A stretch of DNA of 64,000 bases from Allonocardiopsis opalescens (GTDB lineage Bacteria > Actinomycetota > Actinomycetes > Streptosporangiales > Streptosporangiaceae), in NCBI RefSeq assembly GCF_003002095.1, contig NZ_PVZC01000002.1, positions 620,001-684,000 of the forward strand, in the 5' to 3' direction. The notes under the pieces are model-generated. The model had not been told where the DNA came from, did no database searches, and saw only the letters and a program-made list of their open reading frames with translations. The translations under genes were made by a program, and so were the position numbers. Shown here in pieces: positions 25,952 through 35,428 of the stretch (the first letter of the stretch is position 1; each line of letters begins with the position of its first letter).

Positions 25952-27319
25952 ATGCACACCGGAGCGGACCGGCCGGACGCCCCCGCCGAGGTCGTCCACC
26001 CCGTCGACGAGCGGCCGCCGCCGATGCGGCTGCTCACCCTCGCCCTGCAGCACGTCCTGGCCATGTACGCGGGCGCCGTGGCGGTCCCGCTCATCGTCGG
26101 CGGCGCCGCCGGGCTCGACTCCGCCGACATCGCCTACCTGATCAACGCCGACCTGCTCATCTCCGGGGTGGCCACCCTCATCCAGTGCGTGGGCGTGTGG
26201 CGCTTCGGCATCCGGTTGCCGATCATGCAGGGCTGCACCTTCGCCGCCGTCACCCCGATGACCGTCATCGTCACCACCGGCGGCGGGCTGCCGGCCGTCT
26301 ACGGGGCGGTGATCCTGGCCGGGGTCGCCGCCGTGCTGGCCGCGCCGTACTTCGCCCGGCTGATCCGCTTCTTCCCGCCGGTGGTGACCGGCACGGTCAT
26401 CCTGATCATCGGGATCTCGCTGCTGCCGGTGGCCGGGCGGTGGGCGGCCGGCGGCGCCGGAGCGCCCGACTTCGGCGCGCCGCGCAATATCGCGCTGGCC
26501 GCGGGCGTCCTCGTCCTCATCCTGCTGGCGCAGCGCTTCCTGCCGGGCTTCTGGAGCCGGGTGGGCGTGCTGCTCGGGATCGCGGCGGGCACCCTGGTGG
26601 CGCTGCCGCTCGGCATGGCCGACTTCGCGCCGGTCGCCGAGGCCGCCTGGCTGGGGGTCAGCACCCCGTTCCACTTCGGCCTGCCCGTGTTCGAGATCGG
26701 CGCCGTCATCTCGATGCTGGTGGTGATGCTGGTGGCGATGACGGAGACCACCGGCGACTTCCTCGCCGTGGGCCGGATCACCGGCCGCCCCGCCGACCGG
26801 CGGATGGTCGCCGACGGCCTGCGCGCCGACGGCTTCTCCACCGCCCTGGGCGGGGTGTTCAACACCTTCCCCTACACCGCCTTCGCGCAGAACGTCGGCC
26901 TGGTGGCGCTGACCGGCGTGCGCAGCCGCTGGGTCGTCGCCTGCTCCGGCGGCATCCTGGTGCTGCTCGGGCTCTTCCCCAAGCTGGGCGAGGTGGTGGC
27001 GCTGATCCCCGCCCCGGTGCTGGGCGGCGCGGGCCTGGTCATGTTCGGCACGGTGGCCGCGCAGGGCGTGCGCACCCTGGCCGAGGTGCCCTTCACCGGG
27101 AACTCCAACGCGCTGATCGTCGCCGTCTCGGTGGCCGTCGGGGTGCTCCCGGTCGGCGTCCCCGGCTTCTACGACGCCTTCCCCGCCTGGGCGCAGACCG
27201 TGCTGCACTCCGGCATCAGCGCGGGCTGCGTCTGCGCCATCGCGCTCAACCTGCTGTTCAACCACGGCCGCGGCCGCCGGGGGCCCGCCGCGGACGCGCA
27301 GCCGGAACCGGCCGCCTAG
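25952..27319 (+). CDS. NCS2-family nucleobase:cation symporter (uric acid/xanthine permease type)
   Basis: 455 residues with about fourteen helices. The N-terminal QHVLAMYAGAVAVPLIVGGA is the NCS2 opening. Substrate-binding signatures are LPIMQGCTFAAVTPM (helix 3), VAMTETTGDFLAVGRI (helix 8, essential E) and NTFPYTAFAQNVGLVALTGV (helix 10). The QNVGLVALTGVRSR version of the NCS2 motif is typical of UacT/PucK/XanQ-like purine transporters rather than uracil permeases. ATG 25952 has AGGGAGG upstream. Imports a purine base for salvage or catabolism. Confidence 0.9.
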   Translation: MHTGADRPDAPAEVVHPVDERPPPMRLLTLALQHVLAMYAGAVAVPLIVGGAAGLDSADIAYLINADLLISGVATLIQCVGVWRFGIRLPIMQGCTFAAVTPMTVIVTTGGGLPAVYGAVILAGVAAVLAAPYFARLIRFFPPVVTGTVILIIGISLLPVAGRWAAGGAGAPDFGAPRNIALAAGVLVLILLAQRFLPGFWSRVGVLLGIAAGTLVALPLGMADFAPVAEAAWLGVSTPFHFGLPVFEIGAVISMLVVMLVAMTETTGDFLAVGRITGRPADRRMVADGLRADGFSTALGGVFNTFPYTAFAQNVGLVALTGVRSRWVVACSGGILVLLGLFPKLGEVVALIPAPVLGGAGLVMFGTVAAQGVRTLAEVPFTGNSNALIVAVSVAVGVLPVGVPGFYDAFPAWAQTVLHSGISAGCVCAIALNLLFNHGRGRRGPAADAQPEPAA

Positions 27320-27336
27320 GGCGGGAACGATGACCC

Positions 27337-27378
27337 GCGCCGGACCGTTGCCGCCGCGTGACGGCGGCGGTCCGGCGC
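27337..27378 (+). terminator. Bipartite hairpin terminator after the purine permease
   Basis: Outer 11-bp stem GCGCCGGACCG / CGGTCCGGCGC and an inner CCGCCG/CGGCGG stem, 18 bases after the permease stop. Confidence 0.65.
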
Positions 27379-27420
27379 TGCGCGCCGGCCGCCACACCTC
27401 GGACGAAACGGCGGGCATCG

Positions 27421-28161
27421 ATGCAGAACACGGGTTCCGGGCACGGCGCGGGCGGACCGGCACCGGACGGGCGGCGCTGGTTCGGCCCGCGGCTGGAGTG
27501 GCTGGGCGCCTGCCACGCGGCGACGGTCCCCGTCCAGGTGGAGACGTACAACTCCTACCAGCCCGCGGCCGACTGGAATGTGAACCTCATCGAGGGCACC
27601 CTCCGGCAGGGAGCGGTCACCGTGCGGGTCTCGCCGCTCGGCTCCCTGGGCACCGACGCCAGCTGGCTGTGGGCCTGGGCGAACGAGCAGACCTTCCCGC
27701 CGGACTCCCCCGGCGCGGTGGCGAGCAGGCGGCTCCGGGAGATCGGCGAGCGGATCGGCGCTCCCGAGCTGACCACCCCGCGCCTGGAGCTGGCGGAGTT
27801 CGCCGATCCCCGGCTGGCGGCCGAGCGGCTGATGATGGCCGCCATGGGCGCGCTGTACGGGCGCGGCTACGCGGGCGTGACGGCGGGCACCGGCGCACGC
27901 GTCTACCTGCTGGTGGACGACCCCGCGGTGCCGCTGGCCGAGTTCGACCGCGTCGCGATGCCGCGCCACCTGGTGCGGGGCGTGGAGCTCTTCCCGCACG
28001 ACCACTTCGAGACGGCCTGGGGCTACCTGACCAGGTACGGCTTCACCATCACCCGCAAGGACCGCGACGAGCTGGTCGGCGAGCGCCCGGGCTGCTCGGT
28101 GCGGATCGTCTTCGACCAGCACGGCCGGATCACCAAGGTGAGCGCGAACCTCGGCGGCTGA
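27421..28161 (+). CDS. DUF6882-like hypothetical protein
   Basis: 246 residues, no signal peptide or membrane helix. WLWAWANEQTFPPDS is the WxWAWAN signature that I associate with the DUF6882 family. The rest is mixed alpha/beta and has a C-terminal IVFDQHGRITKVSANLG. Function unknown. ATG 27421 is the first start with a protein-like N-terminus. The convergent hydrolase-like gene begins only 21 bases after its stop. Confidence 0.7.
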   Translation: MQNTGSGHGAGGPAPDGRRWFGPRLEWLGACHAATVPVQVETYNSYQPAADWNVNLIEGTLRQGAVTVRVSPLGSLGTDASWLWAWANEQTFPPDSPGAVASRRLREIGERIGAPELTTPRLELAEFADPRLAAERLMMAAMGALYGRGYAGVTAGTGARVYLLVDDPAVPLAEFDRVAMPRHLVRGVELFPHDHFETAWGYLTRYGFTITRKDRDELVGERPGCSVRIVFDQHGRITKVSANLGG

Positions 28162-28182
28162 GCCCGCCCGGTCCCGCACCGC

Positions 28183-28926
28183 TCACAGCAGCCCGAGCAG
28201 TTCCACCAGCGCGCGGGCGGTGGCGCCGGGCGCGGCGGCCGCCGCCCACGGGCCGAGATCGCGCTCGACCACCGGCCAGCCGCGCAGCCGCGCCTGCCGG
28301 GCGGCGGCGTCGCCCTCCGGGCAGGTGCGCAGGCAGCCGGCCGGCGCGTCCGGCCAGTCCTGGACCAGCGGCAGCGGCTCGGTGAAGAAGTCCGCGCCGC
28401 GGGGGCGCAGGGCGCCGGCCGGCGGGGCGGGCCCGTCGGGGTGGGTGCCGCCGGAGTCCAGCCGGGCCCGCAGTGCGCGCGACTCCCCCGGCCGCTGGGC
28501 GTCCAGCAGGTCGAAGCGGTCGGAGGCGCCCGCACGCGGCAGCGCGGCGTCGACGAAGGCGTAGCCGGCCACGGGGCGGTGCGCGGCGCGCTGGGTCGCC
28601 GCGATCGCCGGCAGCAGCGGGCCCGCGTCGCCGTGCGCGACCAGCAGCACCGGCCCGGTGAGCCCGGCCGCGGCGATCTCCAGGGCGGCGCGGGCCACGT
28701 AGCGGACGGCGTAGGGCGGCCGGTCGTCGTCGGCGACCGCGGGGACGACCGCGGGCAGGCCGGCCGCGGCCAGCCGCTCGGGCAGCGCGCCCCAGGTCTC
28801 GGCGGTGGCGAGCGGGCTGTGCAGCAGCACCGCGACCGCGCCCGCGCGGGCGGCGGGCCCCACGGGTTCGCTGAAGGCGGGCGGCGGGGCGGGTGGCGTG
28901 GGAGGCGAGGCAGGCACGGTCACCAC
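28183..28926 (-). CDS. Alpha/beta-hydrolase-fold protein, nucleophile apparently lost
   Basis: 247 residues with an alpha/beta-hydrolase outline: VAVLLHSPLATAETWGALPE (oxyanion region) and the elbow LLVAHGDAGPLLPAI. Relatives have HSxAG there; here the serine position is glycine (AHGDAG), so classic serine catalysis should be impossible. The protein may be a pseudo-enzyme or binding protein. The start is unclear: GTG 28926 (followed by another GTG) leaves room for the divergent pyrE promoter, whereas an ATG at 28974 would overlap the pyrE start. The N-terminus is Pro-rich. Confidence 0.65.
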   Translation of the reverse strand: MVTVPASPPTPPAPPPAFSEPVGPAARAGAVAVLLHSPLATAETWGALPERLAAAGLPAVVPAVADDDRPPYAVRYVARAALEIAAAGLTGPVLLVAHGDAGPLLPAIAATQRAAHRPVAGYAFVDAALPRAGASDRFDLLDAQRPGESRALRARLDSGGTHPDGPAPPAGALRPRGADFFTEPLPLVQDWPDAPAGCLRTCPEGDAAARQARLRGWPVVERDLGPWAAAAAPGATARALVELLGLL

Positions 28927-28959
28927 TGTGCCACCGCCGGGCGCGGGGGCGTGATCGTC

Positions 28960-28965
28960 TAAGGT
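28960..28965 (+). promoter_or_regulatory. -10 hexamer TAAGGT of pyrE
   Basis: TAAGGT ends seven bases before the pyrE ATG, implying a leaderless or nearly leaderless transcript. Confidence 0.5.
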
Positions 28966-28972
28966 CGGAGCC

Positions 28973-29515
28973 ATGAGCGACCGCGAGCGGCTGAGGGCCG
29001 AGATCACGGCGAAGGCGGTCGTGCGCGGCCGGGTGGTGCTGTCGTCGGGCCGCGAGGCCGACTACTACGTCGACATGCGCCGGATCACCCTGGACTCCGC
29101 CGCGGCGCCGCTGGCCGGCCGGGTCATGCTCGACCTCACCGCCGATCTGGACTTCGACGCCGTCGGCGGCCTGACCCTGGGCGCCGACCCGGTGGCCGCC
29201 GCCATGCTGCACGCCGCCGCGGCGCGGGGCCGCCGCCTCGACGCCTTCGTGGTGCGCAAGTCCGAGAAGGCCCACGGCCTGCAGCGCCGGGTGGAGGGGC
29301 CCGAGGTGTCCGGGCGGCGGGTGCTCGCCGTCGAGGACACCTCCACCACCGGCGGCTCCGTGCTGACCGCCGTGGACGCCCTGCGCGAGGCGGGCGCCGA
29401 GGTGGTGGCGGTCGCCGTCATCCTCGACCGCGGCGCACGCGGGCGCGTCGAGGAGGCCGGGCTGCGCTACCTGAGCGCCTACACCCCCGAGGACCTGGGC
29501 CTGGACGGCTCCTGA
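28973..29515 (+). CDS. pyrE: Orotate phosphoribosyltransferase
   Basis: 180 residues, usual length. Converts orotate plus PRPP to OMP in pyrimidine synthesis. The PRPP-binding loop is RVLAVEDTSTTGGSVLTAVD (about 114-133). FVVRKSEKAHGLQRRVEG is the flexible catalytic loop with the lysines, and YYVDMRRITLDS the N-terminal signature. No other pyrimidine gene is adjacent. Divergent from the hydrolase-like gene. Confidence 0.95.
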   Translation: MSDRERLRAEITAKAVVRGRVVLSSGREADYYVDMRRITLDSAAAPLAGRVMLDLTADLDFDAVGGLTLGADPVAAAMLHAAAARGRRLDAFVVRKSEKAHGLQRRVEGPEVSGRRVLAVEDTSTTGGSVLTAVDALREAGAEVVAVAVILDRGARGRVEEAGLRYLSAYTPEDLGLDGS

Positions 29516-29534
29516 GCGCTCGCGCGCTCCCCGC

Positions 29535-30044
29535 TCACTCCCGCCGGGTGACCGTGAAGCTGTAGTCGGGCGGCTGGTCGGCGATGTCGACCAGGCGGCC
29601 GTTCACGTAGACCTCGACGGCGGCCGGGTCGCCGATGGTGACGTCGAGTTCGTCCTGGTCGAAGACGAGCAGTTCGCCGCTGTGCACGGTGGTGTCGCTG
29701 AGCACGTCGCCGCCGGGCACGCGCACGAACAGGCTGGTGGACTCGCCGGTGACCCGGATGTACAGGGAGTGGCCCTGAGCCGACGCCGCGGCGCCCGAGA
29801 GCTCGGACTCCGAGCCGCCGACCGCCTCGGCGGACGCACCGCCGTCGGCCGAGAACAGGCCGAGCATGGCGGTGGCGCCGATGGCCAGCAGCGCAAGCAG
29901 CACGACGCCCGCGACAATGACGAAGGCGAATCGGCCGCCGCCGCCCGGATCAGGTCGATGACGTCCCACGGCACCGAATGTAGCGTGTGGGGCCCGGAAA
30001 TATCGACGGCCGGATTCGACCGCCTCGAACGGTGACATTGCCAC
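29535..30044 (-). CDS. Small membrane protein with RodZ-like C-terminal (DUF4115-like) domain
   Basis: Up to 169 residues: one membrane helix (FAFVIVAGVVLLALLAIGAT), a Ser/Gly/Glu linker, then an extracytoplasmic beta domain (LYIRVTGESTSLFVRVPGGD, then VEVYVNGRLVDI) like the DUF4115 domain at the end of RodZ. There is no N-terminal helix-turn-helix, so it is not RodZ itself. The first ATG (30044) gives an odd N-terminus; a GTG at VGRHRPDPGG is an alternative start. Confidence 0.6.
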   Translation of the reverse strand: MAMSPFEAVESGRRYFRAPHATFGAVGRHRPDPGGGGRFAFVIVAGVVLLALLAIGATAMLGLFSADGGASAEAVGGSESELSGAAASAQGHSLYIRVTGESTSLFVRVPGGDVLSDTTVHSGELLVFDQDELDVTIGDPAAVEVYVNGRLVDIADQPPDYSFTVTRRE

Positions 30045-30326
30045 TACCCCACGGCATTAGTGCACCGCCATTATCCGGATACGGTGCGGACCGTTCCACC
30101 CGGCGGAAATTTCGGCCGGGCCTTTCCGTAGGGTTGTTTCGCGGCGTCGGAGCGGACGCCCGCCCGGCGGCGGTCCGGCCGCCGCCCGGACCCCTACGGC
30201 GGCCCGAGCGCCGCCCACCCTGGCCGACCGGCGCGTTTCCGCGCGGCTGCCGACTCCGCAATACTGGCCGCAGAGGACTAGACCACACCTCGACCACGGG
30301 TGACATCCGATCACAGGGAGTAGAAC

Positions 30327-31349
<1,023 letters not shown>

Positions 31350-31452
31350 CGGCCGGATGTCCGGTCGGCGCGGCGCGGGCGGTGCGGCGGCACCGGTCCG
31401 CGCCGCCGTGCCGGCGCGGCGCCGATCCCCGGACGCGCGCCGCCCGGCTGGC

Positions 31453-31458
31453 TAGCAT
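31453..31458 (+). promoter_or_regulatory. -10 hexamer TAGCAT of a leaderless transcript
   Basis: TAGCAT ends six bases before the ATG at 31465 and no ribosome site is present. Confidence 0.45.
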
Positions 31459-31464
31459 CAGGGC

Positions 31465-31719
31465 ATGCGCAACCTGAGCCACGACGAGTACGACACCGAG
31501 CTGCTGCGCGACGGCGAGGTGCTGCGGATCGGCTCGATCGTCTACCGGGGCCGCACCGTGCTGCCCGCGGACGGGCCGGACGCGTTCGCGCCGCTGCGCA
31601 GCTGGGCCCAGGGCGCGGCCGACTTCACCGACAGCCCGATCACGTGGCGGGCCTGCCAGGGCGGGAAGGTCGTGGCGGAGGGCTCGCTGCTACCGGCCCA
31701 GGCGCCCGAACCAGGCTGA
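31465..31719 (+). CDS. Small conserved-looking hypothetical protein
   Basis: 84 residues, acidic, no membrane segment (MRNLSHDEYDTELLRDGEVL at the start, then SIVYRGRTVLPADG and SPITWRACQGGKVVAEGSLL). I do not recognise it. Codon use is typical of the genome and a leaderless promoter lies directly upstream, supporting a real gene. Its last 30 bases overlap a small zinc-ribbon gene on the other strand. Confidence 0.6.
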   Translation: MRNLSHDEYDTELLRDGEVLRIGSIVYRGRTVLPADGPDAFAPLRSWAQGAADFTDSPITWRACQGGKVVAEGSLLPAQAPEPG

Positions 31720-31830
31720 CGGCCAGAACAGCGCTCTGGCGCTCTGCGCACCGCACTTGGCGCAGGTGTACTTGCGGTGGTAGGCGTCGTACACCCAGTC
31801 GTGCTGTCCACCCTGCGGGCAGGCGCTCAC
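31690..31830 (-). CDS. 46-residue zinc-ribbon-like miniprotein
   Basis: GTG 31830 to TAG 31690, with a strong ribosome site AGGAGG eight bases upstream of the start. The peptide begins VSACPQGGQHDWVYDAYHRK and continues YTCAKCGAQSARALFWPSAW. C4, H10, C23 and C26 form a plausible C-H-C-C zinc site. It resembles short actinomycete proteins with a C-x-x-C-G knuckle, and nothing more can be assigned. Convergent overlap of 30 bases with the 84-residue gene to its left; divergent from the DUF3151 gene. Confidence 0.6.
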   Translation of the reverse strand: MSACPQGGQHDWVYDAYHRKYTCAKCGAQSARALFWPSAWFGRLGR

Positions 31831-31958
31831 TTCGCGGTCCTCCTACGAGATCTTCCCGTCCCCTGCCAGGAGTCTACGAGCCGGGGCCCGGCCGCACCCG
31901 GTCAGCCGGTCAGACGGCCGGAGTGGGCCGCGCTCGCCCGGTGCGGCAGGATGGTCGC

Positions 31959-32387
31959 ATGAGTTTCGAGCGCCAGAACCTGCTCGGCGGGCCGCCGCCG
32001 ACCCACCTGCCCGAGGAGCCCGAGGCCGACGACGCGCTCGCCACCGGCACCGATCCGGCCGAGGTCGCGGCCGCGCATCCCACGTCGTCGGCGGCCTGGG
32101 CCGCGCTGGCCGACCGCGCCTTCGCGGCCGGCTCGGTGGTGGAGTCCTACGCGTACGCCCGCACCGGGTACCACCGCGGCCTGGACCGGCTGCGCCGCGC
32201 CGGCTGGAAGGGCCACGGCCCCATCCCGTGGGAGCACGAACCCAACCGCGGCTTCCTGCGCAGCCTGCACGCCCTGGGCCGCGCGGCCGAGGCCATCGGC
32301 GAGACCGGCGAGGCGGAGCGCTGCCGCCAGTTCCTGCGCGACAGCAGCGAGGCGGCCGAGGCGGCGCTGGGCGGCGCGGAGTCCTGA
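31959..32387 (+). CDS. DUF3151 family protein
   Basis: 142 residues of the actinomycete-specific DUF3151 family, commonly found between fba and purA. Helical; signatures are NLLGGPPPTHLPEEPEADDA at the start, AYARTGYHRGLDRLRRAGWK and PWEHEPNRGFLRSLHALGRA. Function unknown. ATG 31959 lacks a ribosome site and is preceded by CAGGAT at 31947-31952, so it may be leaderless. Confidence 0.85.
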   Translation: MSFERQNLLGGPPPTHLPEEPEADDALATGTDPAEVAAAHPTSSAAWAALADRAFAAGSVVESYAYARTGYHRGLDRLRRAGWKGHGPIPWEHEPNRGFLRSLHALGRAAEAIGETGEAERCRQFLRDSSEAAEAALGGAES

Positions 32388-32462
32388 CCCCGGGGGCGCC
32401 GGCCACCGGGGCGTACCGCTCCTTAACAGCCCTCCCTTCCTCGGGTACCCTCCTTGTGTAAG

Positions 32463-32525
32463 AGCCCCTGCCGCGTCGCGAACAGGGGCTTCGGCCTGTC
32501 GGAGCCCCGGCGCGCGAGCGCCGGG
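32463..32525 (+). terminator. Two hairpins in the DUF3151-purA gap (terminator or purA leader)
   Basis: AGCCCCTG (32463-32470) pairs perfectly with CAGGGGCT (32483-32490). CCCGGCGC (32506-32513) pairs with GCGCCGGG (32518-32525) around a GCGA tetraloop. They lie 30-90 bases before the purA start. The first may terminate the upstream transcript; the second could sit in the purA 5' UTR just before its ribosome site. Confidence 0.5.
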
Positions 32526-32554
32526 CCCCGACGGAGGAAGAGGGGTGCGCGGGC

Positions 32555-33838
32555 ATGCCGGCGATCACGCTGATCGGGGCCCAGTGGGGTGACGAGGGCA
32601 AGGGGAAGGCCACCGACCTTGTCGGCGACCGGGTCGACTACGTCGTCCGGTACCAGGGCGGCAACAATGCCGGCCACACCGTCGTCATCGGCGACCAGCA
32701 CTACGCCCTGCACCTGCTCCCGTCGGGGGTGCTCTCCCCCGAGGTCGTGCCCGTGATCGGCCCCGGCGTGGTCATCGACCCCGGGGTGCTGTTCGGGGAG
32801 ATCGAGGGGCTCCAGGCCCGCGGGGTGAGCTGCGAACGGCTGCTGATCTCGGCGAACGCGCACCTGATCATGCCCTACCACCGGGCCCTGGACAAGGTGA
32901 GCGAGCGCTTCCTGGGCAAGGCCAAGATCGGCACCACCGGGCGCGGCATCGGCCCCACCTACGCCGACAAGATCGCCCGGATCGGGGTGCGGGTGCAGGA
33001 CCTCTTCGACCCCGGCATCCTCCGCCAGAAGCTCGAACTCGCGCTGCGCGACAAGAACCAGGTCCTCACCAAGGTCTACAACCGCCGCGGCATCGAGATC
33101 GACGCGGTGCTGGAGGAGTACGTCGGCTACGGCGAGCGGCTGCGCCCGTTCGTCGCCGACACCACCCTGGTGCTCAACCGCGCGCTCGACGCCGGCAAGA
33201 CCGTGTTCCTGGAGGGCTCGCAGGGCACCCTGCTCGACATCGACCACGGCACCTACCCCTTCGTCACCTCCTCCTCGCCCACCGCGGGCGGCGCCTGCGC
33301 GGGCGCCGGCATCGGCCCCACCCGCATCACCAAGGTGATCGGCATCCTCAAGGCGTACACCACCCGCGTCGGCGCCGGGCCCTTCCCCACCGAACTCCTC
33401 GACGAGATGGGCGAGCGGCTGCGCAGCGTCGGCGGCGAGTACGGCGTCACCACCGGCCGCAACCGCCGCTGCGGCTGGTTCGACGCGGTGATCGCCCGCT
33501 ACGCCACCCGGGTCAACGGCATCACCGACTTCTTCCTCACCAAGCTCGACGTGCTCAGCGGGCTGGAGCGGGTGCCGGTGTGCGTCGCCTACGAGGCCGA
33601 CGGCGAGCGCACCGACGAGATGCCGCTCACCCAGACCGCCTTCCACCACGCCAAGCCGGTGTACGAGTACCTCGAGGGCTGGTCCGAGGACATCAGCGGC
33701 GTCCGCGACTTCGCCGAACTGCCCAAGAATGCGCAGGTGTACGTGCGCACCCTGGAGGAGATGGCCGGGGCGCGCATCTCCGCCATCGGCGTCGGCCCTG
33801 GCCGCGAGCAGACCCTGGAGCTGCACACCCTGGTGTGA
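32555..33838 (+). CDS. purA: Adenylosuccinate synthetase
   Basis: 427 residues, standard length. GTP-dependent condensation of IMP with aspartate, first committed step to AMP. The GTP/IMP loop [17 protein letters not shown] is at the N-terminus, followed by [11 protein letters not shown] (IMP/catalytic H), [20 protein letters not shown] and the C-terminal [14 protein letters not shown] ribosome site lies in ACGGAGGAAG ahead of ATG 32555. Third gene in the fbaA-DUF3151-purA order typical of this group. Confidence 0.97.
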   Translation: MPAITLIGAQWGDEGKGKATDLVGDRVDYVVRYQGGNNAGHTVVIGDQHYALHLLPSGVLSPEVVPVIGPGVVIDPGVLFGEIEGLQARGVSCERLLISANAHLIMPYHRALDKVSERFLGKAKIGTTGRGIGPTYADKIARIGVRVQDLFDPGILRQKLELALRDKNQVLTKVYNRRGIEIDAVLEEYVGYGERLRPFVADTTLVLNRALDAGKTVFLEGSQGTLLDIDHGTYPFVTSSSPTAGGACAGAGIGPTRITKVIGILKAYTTRVGAGPFPTELLDEMGERLRSVGGEYGVTTGRNRRCGWFDAVIARYATRVNGITDFFLTKLDVLSGLERVPVCVAYEADGERTDEMPLTQTAFHHAKPVYEYLEGWSEDISGVRDFAELPKNAQVYVRTLEEMAGARISAIGVGPGREQTLELHTLV

Positions 33839-33866
33839 GCCCGGCGCCGCCGGGGCCGTCACGGCC

Positions 33867-34187
33867 TCAGCGGCGGCCGCCGGTCACGCTGCCGTAGCCG
33901 TAGGAGCCGTGGAACTGCGGCGGCTGCGCGGGCTGCGGCGGCGGCTGCCAGTGCTGCGACGGCGGCTGGTGGCCGGAGCCCGTACCGGAGCCGGAGGCGC
34001 CGGAGTCGGAGTCCTCGGCGTCCGAGCGGTCCGACCAGATGCCGAAGGCGATCAGTCCGGCGAACAGGGCGGCGCAGAGGATGAGGCCGCCGTCCTCGAT
34101 GACGTCGTCGACGCGGGCGCGCAGCCACCGCGCCACCCGGCGCCGCCGCGGCCGGGCGGCGCCGGTGAACCCGTCGCGCCCGCCCAT
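33867..34187 (-). CDS. Small single-helix membrane protein with Pro/Gln-rich tail
   Basis: 106 residues: a basic N-terminus (RPRRRRVARWLRARVDD), one membrane helix (GLILCAALFAGLIAFGIW, about 34-51), an acidic/Ser linker and a Gln/Pro/Gly-rich C-terminus. No family recognised. Convergent with purA (28-base gap) and downstream of corA on the same strand, so it could share the corA transcript. Confidence 0.55.
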   Translation of the reverse strand: MGGRDGFTGAARPRRRRVARWLRARVDDVIEDGGLILCAALFAGLIAFGIWSDRSDAEDSDSGASGSGTGSGHQPPSQHWQPPPQPAQPPQFHGSYGYGSVTGGRR

Positions 34188-34262
34188 GACCTGGGTGTGA
34201 CCGCCCGGCGTGCGGCCAAACGCCCGCCCGCCGACCGGATCGGGCCACCGCGGGGCGGCGGC

Positions 34263-35390
34263 TCAGATCCAGCCGTTGCGGCGGAAGCGCCACCACATGA
34301 ACACGCAGACCCCGACGATGGCCAGCACGGTGAGCGGGTAGCCGTAGCGGAAGTTCAGCTCCGGCATGTGGTCGAAGTTCATGCCGTAGATGCCGGCGAT
34401 CGCGGTGGGCACCGCGAACAGCCCTACCCAGGCTGTCATCCGGCGCTGGTCCTGGCTCTCGGCCGCGGTGACCTGCGCCAGGTGCGCCTGGAGGATCGAG
34501 GTCAGCAGCTCGTCGCAGGCCTCGACGTGCTCCTTGACCCGGGTGAGGTGGTCCTCCACGTCGCGGAAGTACTCGCTCATCTCCTCAGGCACCAGCTCGC
34601 GCTCGACGATGTCGCGCATCGGCTGGATCAGCGGCGCGACGGCGCGCTTCAGCTCGATCAGCTCCCGCTTGAGCTGGTAGATCCGCTCCACGTCATTGCT
34701 GCGCTCAGGGGCGAAGACGCTCGACTCCACCTCGTCCAGCGCCTCCTGCAGGGCGTCGGCGATGGACAGGTAGTCGTCCACGGCGCGGTCGGCGATGGCG
34801 TGCAGCACCCCCGCCGGGCCCTGGGCCAGCAGCTCGGCGTCGGCCTCCAGCGCCCGGCGGATCGGGCGCAGCGAGAAGTGCTCGCCGTGGCGGACGGTGA
34901 CGATGAAGTCGGGACCGATGAAGGCCATGATCTCGCCGCTCTCGACCACCTCGCTGCTGTCGCTGCGGTAGCGCAGCGTCTTGACCACGCTGAACAGGGT
35001 GTCGTCGTAGCGCTCCAGCTTGGGCCGCTGGTGGGCGTGCACGGCGTCCTCGACGGCCAGCTTGTGCAGGTCGAAGACGGTGGCCAGCTCGGCCAGCTCG
35101 TCGGCGTGCGGCTCGTGCAGGCCGACCCAGACGAAGGCGCCCGCGCCGGCGCCGGCCGCGCGGACCAGGCGGACCGCCTCGGCGACGTCCGCGGCGTCCA
35201 GCCGCCGTCCGCCGACGTAGGCGGCGCAGTCGATGACGGAGGCGGGCAGGCCGGGACGGTCGCCGCGCAGCCGGGGGTCGGCGCCCAGCGGCCGCGCCGC
35301 GCTGACGCGCAGCGGCCGGGCGGGCCGCCCGGCGCGGTCGAGGCGGGCGGACCGGTTCAGCGTGGTGAAGAGGGTGTTTCCAGAACGCAC
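34263..35390 (-). CDS. corA: CorA-family magnesium/divalent metal transporter
   Basis: 375 residues: an N-terminal cytoplasmic alpha/beta domain, a long helical stalk (about 220-310) and two C-terminal membrane helices. The essential GMN motif is in IAGIYGMNFDHMPEL between them. Forms a pentameric Mg2+ (Co2+/Ni2+) channel. GTG 35390 is chosen: AGGAG lies six bases upstream. That ribosome site is in the loop of a stable hairpin whose 3' arm holds the GTG, and a short proline-rich ORF ends just upstream, suggesting translational control. Confidence 0.92.
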   Translation of the reverse strand: MRSGNTLFTTLNRSARLDRAGRPARPLRVSAARPLGADPRLRGDRPGLPASVIDCAAYVGGRRLDAADVAEAVRLVRAAGAGAGAFVWVGLHEPHADELAELATVFDLHKLAVEDAVHAHQRPKLERYDDTLFSVVKTLRYRSDSSEVVESGEIMAFIGPDFIVTVRHGEHFSLRPIRRALEADAELLAQGPAGVLHAIADRAVDDYLSIADALQEALDEVESSVFAPERSNDVERIYQLKRELIELKRAVAPLIQPMRDIVERELVPEEMSEYFRDVEDHLTRVKEHVEACDELLTSILQAHLAQVTAAESQDQRRMTAWVGLFAVPTAIAGIYGMNFDHMPELNFRYGYPLTVLAIVGVCVFMWWRFRRNGWI

Positions 35391-35415
35391 CGGAGGCTCC
35401 TTCCCGTCCGGTGCG
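35386..35415 (-). promoter_or_regulatory. Ribosome-site-occluding hairpin at the corA start
   Basis: CGCACCGGA and TCCGGTGCG pair perfectly (9 bp) around a 12-base loop. On the minus strand the loop contains the corA Shine-Dalgarno AGGAG and the 3' arm contains the GTG start codon. Folding should block corA initiation. Confidence 0.65.
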
Positions 35416-35428
35416 CGCGGCGACGCGC

